A DNA stretch of 64,000 bases, taken from the NCBI RefSeq assembly GCF_000427685.1, contig NZ_KE386573.1:2774938-2838937 (forward strand), written 5' to 3'. The DNA comes from Haloplanus natans DSM 17983. GTDB lineage: Archaea > Halobacteriota > Halobacteria > Halobacteriales > Haloferacaceae. Below the pieces are notes generated by a model. It had not been told where the DNA came from, ran no database searches, and worked only from the letters and a program-made list of their open reading frames with translations. Below are positions 1 through 8,144 of this stretch, piece by piece. How positions within the stretch are numbered: position 1 is the first letter of the stretch; each line of letters starts with the position of its first letter. Both the position numbers and the translations under genes were made by a program.

Positions 1-2
1 AG

Positions 3-1316
3 GGGACCCACGAGATCGATCTGGCACGAAACGCCACCGCCGACCCCCGGGCGAGCGTCCCGCTCACCGTCACCGACCGTCGGCTCTCGATGACGGCCAA
101 CCGTTCGACCCTCGCCGTCGGCGAGACGGTCACCGTATCGGGGTCGGCCCGCGGTGCCGACACGGTGAAACTCTACGCCCACGTCGGCGGCGAGTACGCC
201 CCGCTGTACGCCGACACGGACACCGACGAACTGGCGGAGGCGCGCGTCCACGACGGCTCGTGGGACGTGGACCTCGACACCCGCGCGGTGGTGACCACCG
301 CCGACAGCTACCGGATCGCCGCCGTCGCGGACCCCGGCGAGGAGTTCCTGGGATCGACGGCCCGCATTTCGGAGTCGACGCTCCGCGGGTTCGACACCGT
401 CGCCACGACCACCGTCGAGACGGTCGACCCGTCGCCCACGGCGTCGGTGTCACAGTCCCGCATCGCCACCGCCGCCGGCGACGAAGTCGAGGTCACCGGC
501 ACCGCCCCCGGGCCGGGCGAGACGGTTCGGGCCTACGTCGTCTCCCCGCGCGGCGCCGTCGACCCCCGCGACGTGGACGTCGCCGAGGACGACGCCTTCG
601 ACTTCGACTACGCCGCCTTCGACGCGCCCGGTCGGTACCGCATCCTCCTCGTGACGACCGGGCGCGACGCGACGTTCGGGTTCGCCGACGGGGGCGACGC
701 GGCGGCCATCCGAAGCGAACTTTCGGGGTCGGAGACGCCCGACGAGGCCGCGGCCGTCGTCCGCGACGCCTACGGCGGCGCCGGCGTCGACGACCGGATC
801 GTCGGCCTGACCGTCACCGCCACCGATCCCCAAGTGCAGGTCGAGACGGTTCGTCACCGGGCGGGCGAACTCGTCGTCGCGGGCACGTCGAACCGCGAGA
901 ACGGGACGACCGTCCTCCTCGACGTTCGGGACGGGACGCGTCTCGCCGCGACGGCCGACGCGACGGTGAACGCGTCCGGCCGCTGGCGGACCGCCATCGA
1001 CGTATCGGGCGTCGACGCCGGCCGATACACCCTCCGGGCCGAGACGGTCGACGCGACGGACACCCGAACCGTGCGGGTCGGCGACGCGTCGTCCGCGACG
1101 CCCGTGCCGAGGGCGACGGCGACGGTGACCCCGATGGACACCCCGACGGCGACGACCACACCACCCGCCACCGACGCGGCGGCCGCCGGTGGGGAGACGC
1201 GTCGGGCGACCGACCGCGCGGCCCGCACGGGGGCGGGCGGCGACGGGTTCGGGGTCCTGCCCGCCGTCGCCGCGGCGCTCGCGGGCCTCCTCCTCGCGGC
1301 CGGTCGGCGTCGGTAG
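3..1316 (+). CDS. Surface/secreted protein with Ig-like repeats and PGF-CTERM-like tail (5' partial)
   Basis: The frame is open to the left edge, so the true start and any signal peptide lie outside the window; an internal ATG exists at 90. The visible 437 residues are acidic and repeat a beta-strand pattern (ETVTVSGSA, EVEVTGTAPG, ELVVAGTS), as in Ig-like modules of haloarchaeal surface proteins. A Thr/Pro-rich linker follows (ATPVPRATATVTP...), then a C-terminal GFGVLPAVAAALAGLLLAAG helix ending in three arginines. This resembles the PGF-CTERM signal that archaeosortase A processes and lipid-anchors. The inference is an exported, glycosylated, membrane-anchored cell-surface protein. The ligand or partner is unknown. 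Confidence 0.8.
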   Translation, partial: GTHEIDLARNATADPRASVPLTVTDRRLSMTANRSTLAVGETVTVSGSARGADTVKLYAHVGGEYAPLYADTDTDELAEARVHDGSWDVDLDTRAVVTTADSYRIAAVADPGEEFLGSTARISESTLRGFDTVATTTVETVDPSPTASVSQSRIATAAGDEVEVTGTAPGPGETVRAYVVSPRGAVDPRDVDVAEDDAFDFDYAAFDAPGRYRILLVTTGRDATFGFADGGDAAAIRSELSGSETPDEAAAVVRDAYGGAGVDDRIVGLTVTATDPQVQVETVRHRAGELVVAGTSNRENGTTVLLDVRDGTRLAATADATVNASGRWRTAIDVSGVDAGRYTLRAETVDATDTRTVRVGDASSATPVPRATATVTPMDTPTATTTPPATDAAAAGGETRRATDRAARTGAGGDGFGVLPAVAAALAGLLLAAGRRR

Positions 1317-1419
1317 CGCCGGGGCCGCGTCTCCGTCGCAGTGAAAACCCCCGCGCGCCTAGCAGGGGTATGATGGACGACGAACTCCCTGCCCCGCCGG
1401 CACTGGCCGGCCGATCCGT

Positions 1420-2811
1420 ATGAACGTCCGCTGTCGCGGTATCTACACGACTGCGCTCACGCGCCGCTTTCTCGACGCCGGACACGACGTGGTGTCGGCG
1501 TCCGATCCGATCCGCGAGCGCTTCGACGCCGACTTCGGGACCGATCCCCACGACGTGACCGTCGAGACGACCGACGACCGGCAGGGCGTCGGCGTGGCCG
1601 GCGCGCCCGACGCCGTCTCCCGGGCGGTCGGGATGCTCGACCCGACCCGCGACACCTTCGCGTGGGCGTCGCCCGCGCCCCGCGACGCCGTCTTCGACGC
1701 CCGCATCACCGAGACGCTGGGGAGTGGCGCCGTCTGTGACCTGGGCGACGCCGAGGGCTTTCTCCCCTTCGGGAGCGTCGACGCCCACGTCGAAGTCGGC
1801 GACGACGTTCGCGTCCAGGTGTCCGAGTCGGCGGCGCCGTGGGTCGACCGCCGGCCCGTCCTCGACGGCGGCGTGTGCGCCCGCGCCGGCCCGGCGACGC
1901 TCGTTCGCGGCGAGTCCGGCATCACCGTCGATAGCTACGACGACGAGGCGGGACGGGAACTCGCGGGCATGACCGACCTCCTCGGCATCGATCCGCCCGA
2001 CGGGTGGGGGTTGGTGTGGGCGGACGCCGCCACCGAGGCCGACATGGGGGCCTTGGAGACTGCCTTGAAGCGGGCAGTCGAGCACGCCGAGACGCTGGAG
2101 TCGGCTCTCGACGGTCCAGTCGACGCCCCCCGCAGCCTCGCCGCCCCCGCCGCGACGACGTGGGTGTGGTTCGGCCGCGAGGCGCGCTTTGCCCTCGACG
2201 AGGACCGCCGGGCGGTGACGCCGACGATGACCGGCCACCACCGGATCAAGGCCGCCTCCACCGAAGCGAGCCGCGCCGTCGACTTCGTGGAGGCGCTTGG
2301 CTCCCACGACGGCGACTTCGCCTTCGAGGCCGTCACCGACACCTTCGGCCCCGTCGCGGGCGACCACGTCCGTCTCGACCACGGCAAACCCGACGGTCGG
2401 CGGATCGTTCTCGGGCGCGCCGAGGTGACCGACCGCGACGCCGACGGCACGCTCACCCTCCGACGCGAGATGACCGCCGGCGGCACCTACGACGCCCTCG
2501 GCGTCGACCGTGAAGCCGGCGACGTAGCGATCACCAAGGTCCGCGAGGGGCGGTGGTGGTATCCGACCGTCTACCGCGACGCCGACGGGGCGCGCAAGGG
2601 CACCTACGTCAACGTCTGTACGCCCGTGGAGTGTTTCCCCGACGCCGTCCGCTACGTCGACCTCCACGTCGACGTGGTGAAGGGTCCTGACGGCGAGGTG
2701 CGCCGGGTCGACGACGACGAACTCGACGATGCCGTCGGTGCCGGACAGGTGTCGGCGCCGCTCGCCGAGAAGGCACGATCGGTCGCGACGAGTCTGGAAG
2801 GCGCGCTCTAG
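1420..2811 (+). CDS. FAU-1/AU-1-type RNA-binding protein (DUF402, RNase E/G-related)
   Basis: 463 residues. The N-terminal half has the S1-like, RNase E/G-related arrangement of the archaeal FAU-1 family. The C-terminal part carries the DUF402 hallmark (WWYPTVYRD..., TYVNVCTPVE, VRYVDLHVDVV, then an acidic DDDEL). Pyrococcus FAU-1 binds AU-rich RNA and has been linked to rRNA 5' processing; a role in RNA processing is inferred here by family. The ATG at 1420 overlaps the TGA of a 17-codon ORF beginning at 1370. The 3' end overlaps the convergent glucokinase gene by 4 bases. Confidence 0.85.
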   Translation: MNVRCRGIYTTALTRRFLDAGHDVVSASDPIRERFDADFGTDPHDVTVETTDDRQGVGVAGAPDAVSRAVGMLDPTRDTFAWASPAPRDAVFDARITETLGSGAVCDLGDAEGFLPFGSVDAHVEVGDDVRVQVSESAAPWVDRRPVLDGGVCARAGPATLVRGESGITVDSYDDEAGRELAGMTDLLGIDPPDGWGLVWADAATEADMGALETALKRAVEHAETLESALDGPVDAPRSLAAPAATTWVWFGREARFALDEDRRAVTPTMTGHHRIKAASTEASRAVDFVEALGSHDGDFAFEAVTDTFGPVAGDHVRLDHGKPDGRRIVLGRAEVTDRDADGTLTLRREMTAGGTYDALGVDREAGDVAITKVREGRWWYPTVYRDADGARKGTYVNVCTPVECFPDAVRYVDLHVDVVKGPDGEVRRVDDDELDDAVGAGQVSAPLAEKARSVATSLEGAL

Positions 2812-3761
2812 CGGTCCGCGGGGTCGCCCGTGCCACCCGTGATCGCGCTCGCGAGCGCCCCCCTGACGACCGCGTCCCCGTCCCGGTCCGTGAGCCGTAT
2901 CTCGGGGGTCGACGCCACGTGGACGTGCGCCGACAGCCCCTCGCGGATCGGCCCGAGGATTCGCTCGGGGTTGTTGCGCGCGATGCCGCCGCCGACGGCG
3001 ACGACCCGCGGCGCGTAGGCGTGGACGACCATCGCGACGCCGACGGCGTTCCACCGTCCGATCCGGTCGACGACCCGTCGGGCGAAGTCATCGCCCGCAG
3101 CGTCGGCATCGAACACCGCCGCGGCGTCGGCGGTCGCGAGGTCGAGCCGCGTCGCCTCGCCGTCGTGCATGTCGCGGGCGTATTCCGGCACGTTCGCGCC
3201 GCCACAGTACGCCTCCCAGTGTCCCTTACCCCCGCAGCCACAGGGCCGGCCGTCGGGGTCGACCGTCACGTGGCCCACTTCGGCGGCGTTGCCGCCCCAC
3301 CCGGAGAGGACGTGCCCGTCGACGACGGCGCCCGCGCCGATACCCGTCGAGAGCGTGAGGTAGACGAGGTTCTCCTCGCCGTCGCCGAAGAAGCGCTCGC
3401 CGATGGCGCCGGCCGTCGCGTCGTTGTGCAGGGAGATCCGGTCGGTCGAGACGAGCGTCCGTAGCGGGCCGGTGAGCGACACCCGATCCACGTCGGGCAG
3501 GTTCGCGGGGGCGACCGTCGCGCCTGCGCCGCGATCCAGCGGTCCGATGGCACCGATCCCCGCGGCGACGGTGGCTTCGGGGTCGACACCGGCGTCGGCA
3601 CACGCGTCGCGGACGGCGTCGAGGACCGCGTCGGTGACGGCGACGCCGGTGGGTCCCTGCGGCGTCGGTCGTCGGCCCGCGCCGGCGACGCGGCCGGCAC
3701 GGTCGCCGACGACGGCCCGAATCGTCGTCGCGCCGAGGTCGACGCCGAGATACACCGCCAT
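2808..3761 (-). CDS. ROK-family glucokinase
   Basis: 317 residues. The N-terminus VYLGVDLGATTIRAVVGD is the phosphate-1 ATP-binding loop of ROK sugar kinases. Further in are GIGAIGPLDR, the hinge STGIGAGAVVDG, the ligand segment WGGNAAEVGH, and the ROK zinc motif in the form CGCGGKGHWE, which keeps only part of the usual CxCGxxGCxE cysteine set. The family phosphorylates glucose and related hexoses with ATP in the cytoplasm; the exact sugar cannot be read from the sequence. The gene begins directly after the stop of the upstream stress-protein gene, so the two are probably co-transcribed. Confidence 0.85.
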   Translation of the reverse strand: MAVYLGVDLGATTIRAVVGDRAGRVAGAGRRPTPQGPTGVAVTDAVLDAVRDACADAGVDPEATVAAGIGAIGPLDRGAGATVAPANLPDVDRVSLTGPLRTLVSTDRISLHNDATAGAIGERFFGDGEENLVYLTLSTGIGAGAVVDGHVLSGWGGNAAEVGHVTVDPDGRPCGCGGKGHWEAYCGGANVPEYARDMHDGEATRLDLATADAAAVFDADAAGDDFARRVVDRIGRWNAVGVAMVVHAYAPRVVAVGGGIARNNPERILGPIREGLSAHVHVASTPEIRLTDRDGDAVVRGALASAITGGTGDPADR

Positions 3762-4208
3762 CTACTCCGTACCGGTGCGGACGTAGAGGGTCGGACACGG
3801 GGCGTCGAGCATGATCGTCTGCGCGACGCTCCCGAAGATGGCCTTGCCGGCCGGCGAGCGCCCCCGCCCGCCGACGACGACGATGTCGGCGTCGACGGTT
3901 TCTGCCACCTCGACCATCGTCTCGCCGGGGTCACCGACCGCACCACGGACCGTATACTCGACATCGGCCGCCTCCAGTACGTCTTCGAGATCACGGATCG
4001 TCGCGCTGTGTGTCGCCACCTGCCCCGGCGTCGCGTCGTCGAAGTGGAGGTTCGACCGCGCTTCATCGAACCCATCCTGGGTGAACGCGTGCGCGAGGAC
4101 CACGTCGGCGCCGGTCGGCGTCGCGATGTCGATGGTCTCTTCGGCGAGGCGTTCGACGCGGTCGTAATCCTTCGGTCCGATGGCGACGAGGAGTGTCTCT
4201 ACGGCCAT
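3762..4208 (-). CDS. Universal stress protein, UspA family
   Basis: 148 residues from the ATG at 4208 (MAVETLLVAIG). That start fits the family, whereas extending upstream would add a basic, non-homologous leader. The UspA fold is shown by the first strand LLVAIG, the VLAHAF segment and the ATP-loop signature GGRGRSPAGKAIFGSVAQTI near the C-terminus (a G-2x-G-9x-G-S/T type), followed by PCPTLYVR. It is a small cytoplasmic nucleotide-binding protein with probable stress functions. Its stop abuts the start of the glucokinase gene, suggesting one transcript. Confidence 0.88.
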   Translation of the reverse strand: MAVETLLVAIGPKDYDRVERLAEETIDIATPTGADVVLAHAFTQDGFDEARSNLHFDDATPGQVATHSATIRDLEDVLEAADVEYTVRGAVGDPGETMVEVAETVDADIVVVGGRGRSPAGKAIFGSVAQTIMLDAPCPTLYVRTGTE

Positions 4209-4287
4209 GCCGGTCGGATTGACGGGCCGGATACAAACCGTTACCGCCCCCCGGAACCCATTTGCGGCCCCCTCTCCATGCGTTCGT

Positions 4288-5025
4288 ATGCTCACGACGG
4301 ATCTCTCCGACCGGGTGGCCCTGGTGACGGGGAGCGCGAAGGGTGTCGGCCGCGAGTTCGCCCTCTCGATGGCCGAGGCGGGCGCGTCGGTCGCGGTGCA
4401 TTACCACACGAGCGCCGAGGCGGCGCGCGCGACGGCCGCCGTCGCCCGCGAGGCAAGCGGCGAGGCGACGACGGTGCAAGGCGACGTGACCGATCCCGAC
4501 GACGTGGACGCGATGTTCGACGCGGTCGAAGCGGCTCTCGGGTCGGTCGACATCCTCGTCAACAACGTCGGCGACTTCGCCCCCCGTCACTGGGAAAAAC
4601 TCACGTTCGAGACGTGGAATCGCGTCCTCGGGACGAACCTCAACGGGACCTACCTCTGCTCGAAACGCGCCCTGCCCGCGATGCGCGAGGCCGCGTTCGG
4701 CCGCATCGTCAACGTCGGCTACGCGGGAACCGAGAAGGCGCTGGTCTACCCGAAGAACTTCCCGTATCTCGTCGCGAAAACGGGCGTCATCATGTTCACG
4801 CGGATGCTCGCGAACGACACCACATCCGACGGCATCACCGTCAACTGCATCTCGCCGTACGTCGTCGAGAACTCGGACGAGTTCCCCGACGAGGCGCCAC
4901 GTGGGCGGTGGGCCTCCTTCGACGACCTGCGGCAGGTGCTCTTTTTTTTCCTCGATTCGGACAGCGACTACGTGAGCGGCGAGAACGTGGAAGTCGACGG
5001 CGGGTGGATTCCGGAGGCGCTGTAG
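4288..5025 (+). CDS. SDR-family oxidoreductase (FabG-like)
   Basis: 245 residues from the ATG at 4288. Classical short-chain dehydrogenase: the cofactor loop TGSAKGVG near residue 14, the NNVGD motif (the NNAG equivalent), and the catalytic YLVAK (YxxxK). The usual catalytic Ser strand reads IVNVGYAG, so the serine position is atypical. The C-terminus VSGENVEVDGGW is standard. An NAD(P)-dependent ketone/alcohol reaction is implied; the substrate is unknown. A run of eight T at about 4940-4947 encodes a Phe run. Divergent from the UspA gene with a short promoter region between them. Confidence 0.85.
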   Translation: MLTTDLSDRVALVTGSAKGVGREFALSMAEAGASVAVHYHTSAEAARATAAVAREASGEATTVQGDVTDPDDVDAMFDAVEAALGSVDILVNNVGDFAPRHWEKLTFETWNRVLGTNLNGTYLCSKRALPAMREAAFGRIVNVGYAGTEKALVYPKNFPYLVAKTGVIMFTRMLANDTTSDGITVNCISPYVVENSDEFPDEAPRGRWASFDDLRQVLFFFLDSDSDYVSGENVEVDGGWIPEAL

Positions 5026-5036
5026 GGCGGGTGCGG

Positions 5037-5429
5037 CTACGCCTCGGGCACGTCGTCGGGGTCGTCCTCGACGGAGCGTTTCATCGAGTCGCGGCGCGAC
5101 TTGGCATCGCGGCCCGTCACTTCGAGCAGGAAGTCGTTTTTCGCGCTGACGGCGTCCTCGGCGGCGTCGGCGTGGCCCTCCTCGATGACCTGGGCCGCCG
5201 GCTTCTCCTCGAAGTGGACGCCGAGTTTGTCCTTTTTCCCGCTGTACTCGACGGCGCCGGCGACGATGCGCTCGAAGACCGGGTTGTCGGGGTCGCCGAC
5301 GACGTAGAGGTCGCTTCCCTTGTACTCCTCCGTGCCCGTGACGGGGCCGAAGTACCCCTCGACGGTCCCTTTCAGATCAGGCGCGTTCTCCGCTAACGTC
5401 TCCCCACGACGCATCTTGTACTCCTTCAT
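5037..5429 (-). CDS. Conserved haloarchaeal protein, DUF5611-like
   Basis: 130 residues from the ATG at 5429 (MKEYKMRRGETL). The longer frame to 5555 reads through a palindromic element and is rejected. The protein contains VEGYFGPVTGTEEY, LYVVGDPDNPVF and a lysine-rich YSGKKDKLGVHF segment, then a charged C-terminal tail. It resembles a small haloarchaea-specific family that I recall as DUF5611. No catalytic motif or membrane segment is visible, and the function is unknown. It lies convergent to the SDR gene, 11 bases away. Confidence 0.75.
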   Translation of the reverse strand: MKEYKMRRGETLAENAPDLKGTVEGYFGPVTGTEEYKGSDLYVVGDPDNPVFERIVAGAVEYSGKKDKLGVHFEEKPAAQVIEEGHADAAEDAVSAKNDFLLEVTGRDAKSRRDSMKRSVEDDPDDVPEA

Positions 5430-5472
5430 GGATTCCGGTTCGAAAGGCGGCGGTTTACCAGTTTCGTCCTCA

Positions 5473-5566
5473 CGCTGCCGGCTATAGTAGCCGTCGTAAG
5501 TCAGAGCACACCTGATCGCACGCAGTCCTGCGATCAGGTGTGCAAACAGTTTCAAACGCTACTGTA
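5473..5566. repeat. Palindromic element, copy 1 (15-bp perfect stem in conserved flanks)
   Basis: The core is a perfect 15-bp inverted repeat (gcacacctgatcgca at 5506-5520 and tgcgatcaggtgtgc at 5529-5543) around an 8-base loop. It is flanked by gtaagtca on the left and aaacagtt on the right, with ctgccggct further out. The same flanks surround a different palindrome at 51056-51135. It lies in the intergenic region upstream of the DUF5611-like gene and downstream of the zinc-ribbon gene. It could act as a terminator, a protein-binding operator or a small mobile repeat; the sequence does not decide. Confidence 0.7.
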
Positions 5567-5631
5567 GGAGTCGATCGAGATTCCCGACACCCCGGGCCGC
5601 GAGTGGCGTGAAGCGGTTACGGCCGACGGAA

Positions 5632-6534
5632 TCACGTCTCGCGTTCGGCGATGTACCCCTTGTGGCAGTCGGGGCAGATGTCGCCGGCGCGCATCGACGA
5701 CCCGCCGGCCTCGCGAGCGTAGCCACAGTTCGGACAGAAAAACTCCGTCTCGCCGGGGGACTCCTCGCCGACCGGTTCGACAGCCTCGGCGGCGACGAAC
5801 TGCTTGCCTGCGACGGCACCGCCCTCCGTTCCAGCCTCGCCGTTCGTCGCCGCTTCGTCCGCTCGCTCGGGCGCCAACCCGCCGCCGAAGGACACGTCGG
5901 TGGGGGCACCGTCGCTCGGTTCGGCGTCGAACCCCTCGTCGTCGCCCTGCGGTTCGGGCCAGTTCTCGTCGCCGCTGACGACGGTCGTCCCGTCGTCTAC
6001 GGGGCCTGGGTCCGCCGGTGTGTCGGCGTTCGCGGTCTCCGACCCCTCGGCGTCGGCGGCCGGCCACTCGCCGTGTTCGCGGCCGTCGTCGTCTTCGGTC
6101 GCCCCGTCGTCGAGGATGACGGCGTCCTCCTCCGCGGGGTCGGGTGCGGGGTCCGGGTCCGCGTCGTCGGGGACCGTCTCGGCCTCCGCGTCGGCCACCA
6201 CGCCGTCGTCCCCTGTCGACGCCGGCGCGGTCGGCGTCGGCTCCGTGTCGTCCGTGGTGGGAGCGGCGTCGCTCGTCGGCGCGTCCGACTCCGAATCCGC
6301 GTCGCCCCCCATATCGGCCGTCACGCCGCCGCCGAGTCCGGTCGTCACGTCCTCATTCCGAGGATTTCGGATCGGTCGGACCTCCTTGTTCTCGCTGACG
6401 ACCCGACGCTCGCCACAGCGGTCACAGGTCTCGACCGTCCGATACGTGACGACCACCTCGTCGCCGCGCTCCTCCCGTTCGCGCTCCACCTCGCGGTTCG
6501 CGTACTCGTGTCCCAGCAGGCACCTGAGTCCCAT
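5632..6534 (-). CDS. Haloarchaeal zinc-ribbon protein with long acidic linker (possibly DUF7093)
   Basis: 300 residues from the ATG at 6534 (MGLRCLLGHEYANREVERER). The N-terminal module has a CDRCGERRVVSENKEV knuckle with an upstream Cys. The middle (about 70-250) is very acidic, low-complexity Asp/Glu/Ala/Thr sequence. The C-terminus is a second zinc ribbon (FFCPNCGYAREAG, then DICPDCHKGY). I believe it belongs to DUF7093, from memory only. Two zinc ribbons joined by a flexible linker suggest a scaffold or nucleic-acid-binding role, but the function is unknown. Confidence 0.75.
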   Translation of the reverse strand: MGLRCLLGHEYANREVEREREERGDEVVVTYRTVETCDRCGERRVVSENKEVRPIRNPRNEDVTTGLGGGVTADMGGDADSESDAPTSDAAPTTDDTEPTPTAPASTGDDGVVADAEAETVPDDADPDPAPDPAEEDAVILDDGATEDDDGREHGEWPAADAEGSETANADTPADPGPVDDGTTVVSGDENWPEPQGDDEGFDAEPSDGAPTDVSFGGGLAPERADEAATNGEAGTEGGAVAGKQFVAAEAVEPVGEESPGETEFFCPNCGYAREAGGSSMRAGDICPDCHKGYIAERET

Positions 6535-6643
6535 CGTGTAGGGGGTAGCGGCGCCCGACACCAAAAGCGTCCGTCAGACGCGCGTCCGACCCCGCGGGCG
6601 ACGGGCGGTACTGGTAAACCATCCGCGGCCGTTACCTCCGTGC

Positions 6644-6943
6644 ATGAAGGCCAAACGGGAGTTCCGCGACCGCGACGAGGTCGAAGTGGCCGTCCTCGAT
6701 GCGCTGGTCGACCGTGGTGGCGACGGAATGACCGTCTTCGAACTCCGTGCAGCCGTCGACGTGGATATCGACACGCTCGAAGCCGCACTCGGGGAGTTGA
6801 AAGCGGACTCGCTCATCGCCGTCGAACGAGACGACGGGCGGACGGTCGTCCTCCCCGACGACCGCGTAGTGCCCGATCCGACCGAGACACCGGACGACGA
6901 GGAGGGACTGTTCGACGCGATCCGTGACCGCCTCGGCCTCTGA
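6644..6943 (+). CDS. Small winged-helix-like protein (DUF6432-like)
   Basis: 99 residues. The arrangement VAVLDALVDRG...MTVFELRAAVDVDIDTLEAAL...LKADSLIAVER...RTVVL is a winged-helix layout, with a recognition helix around residues 38-50 and a beta-wing after it. The C-terminus GLFDAIRDRLGL is a short amphipathic helix. It matches a haloarchaeal family I recall as DUF6432. A DNA-binding or regulatory role is inferred from fold only. It is divergent from the zinc-ribbon gene and followed after 52 bases by the YgfZ gene on the same strand. Confidence 0.75.
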   Translation: MKAKREFRDRDEVEVAVLDALVDRGGDGMTVFELRAAVDVDIDTLEAALGELKADSLIAVERDDGRTVVLPDDRVVPDPTETPDDEEGLFDAIRDRLGL

Positions 6944-6995
6944 TCCACGTCGGCAACCGCGTCACTTTTTCCCGCCGCCGACCTATCTCCCGTCG

Positions 6996-8144
6996 ATGCA
7001 ACGCGATGGGGGTCGTCACGCCGGCTACGGCGCCGAGTTCGAGACGCGCGGCGGACGGACGGTGGTCGCTCACTACGGTCGCCCCGAGCGCACCCACCTC
7101 GCCGTCCGCAACGGCGTCGGCGTCATCGAGATGGGCTACGGCGTCGTCGTCGTCGAGGGAAGCGACGCCGTCGACTTCGTCGACAACGCCGTCTCCAACC
7201 GTGTCCCCGCCGCCGACGGCGAGGGCTGTTACGCGCTCCTCCTCGACCCACAGGGCGGCATCGAAACCGACCTCTACGTCTACAACGCGGGCGAGCGCCT
7301 GCTCTGTTTCACGCCGCCGGACCGGGCCGACCCCCTCGCCGACGACTGGGGCGAGAAGGTGTTCATCCAGAACGTGGCGATCCGCGACGCCTCCGCTGAG
7401 TTCGCCGTCTTCGGGGTTCACGGCCCCACGTCGACGGAGACGGTGGCGACGCTGCTCGCCGGCGCGAGCGTTCCCGAGGAGCCCCTCACGTTCGTTCGCG
7501 GCTCCATCGCCGACGCGGGCGTTACCGTCGTCTCGACGGACGATCCGACCGGCGAGACGGGCTACGAGGTGATCTGCCGCGCCGACGACGCCGACGACGT
7601 GTGGGACTCCCTGCTCACCCGCGGAACGCCGACGACGCCAGTCGGCTACCGCACCTGGAACAGCCTCACTCTCGAAGCCGGCACCCCTCTCTTCGACACC
7701 GAACTCGTCGGCCGGATTCCGAACGTCGCCGGCGTCCGCAACGCACTCGACTTCGAGAAGGGCTGTTACGTCGGGCAGGAAGTCGTTTCCCGCGTCGAGA
7801 ATCAGGGTCGGCCGAGCAAGCGGTTGGTCGGGCTTCTGGTCGACGCCGTACCCGACTCCGGGGCGGCCGTCTTCGACGGCGACGCGAGCGTCGGCGACGT
7901 GACCCGTGGCGTCGAGAGCCCGTCGCTCGACCGTCCCATCGCGCTCGCGTACGTGGAGAGCGCGGCGCTACGCTCCGCGGCCAGTCGGGCGCAGTCCGGC
8001 GAGAGCGCGGTGCTTGACGACGGCTCCGACCCGCCGCTCACCGTCCGCATCGGCGGGGACGACGTCGCTGCCGCCACTACCTCGCTCCCCTCCGTCGAGG
8101 GGAGTGGACGGTCGGGGCGGCTCCCCGATTACGACTCCGACTGA
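6996..8144 (+). CDS. ygfZ: YgfZ/GcvT-like folate-binding protein
   Basis: 382 residues from the ATG at 6996 (MQRDGGRHAGYGAEF); a start at 6924 would overlap the upstream gene and add a non-homologous leader. It has the aminomethyltransferase (GcvT) fold with the diagnostic YgfZ motif KGCYVGQE followed by VVSR. YgfZ proteins bind tetrahydrofolate and assist Fe-S cluster enzymes; they are not glycine-cleavage T-proteins. Cytoplasmic. The 3' end overlaps the convergent flavoprotein gene by 16 bases, so the two terminate into each other. Confidence 0.88.
   Translation: MQRDGGRHAGYGAEFETRGGRTVVAHYGRPERTHLAVRNGVGVIEMGYGVVVVEGSDAVDFVDNAVSNRVPAADGEGCYALLLDPQGGIETDLYVYNAGERLLCFTPPDRADPLADDWGEKVFIQNVAIRDASAEFAVFGVHGPTSTETVATLLAGASVPEEPLTFVRGSIADAGVTVVSTDDPTGETGYEVICRADDADDVWDSLLTRGTPTTPVGYRTWNSLTLEAGTPLFDTELVGRIPNVAGVRNALDFEKGCYVGQEVVSRVENQGRPSKRLVGLLVDAVPDSGAAVFDGDASVGDVTRGVESPSLDRPIALAYVESAALRSAASRAQSGESAVLDDGSDPPLTVRIGGDDVAAATTSLPSVEGSGRSGRLPDYDSD

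Noticed and set aside
814-3054. 746-codon minus-strand frame across the surface protein and FAU-1 genes
   Set aside because: Low-complexity Arg/Gly/Val translation typical of antisense frames in high-GC DNA, and it overlaps two genes with clear family motifs.
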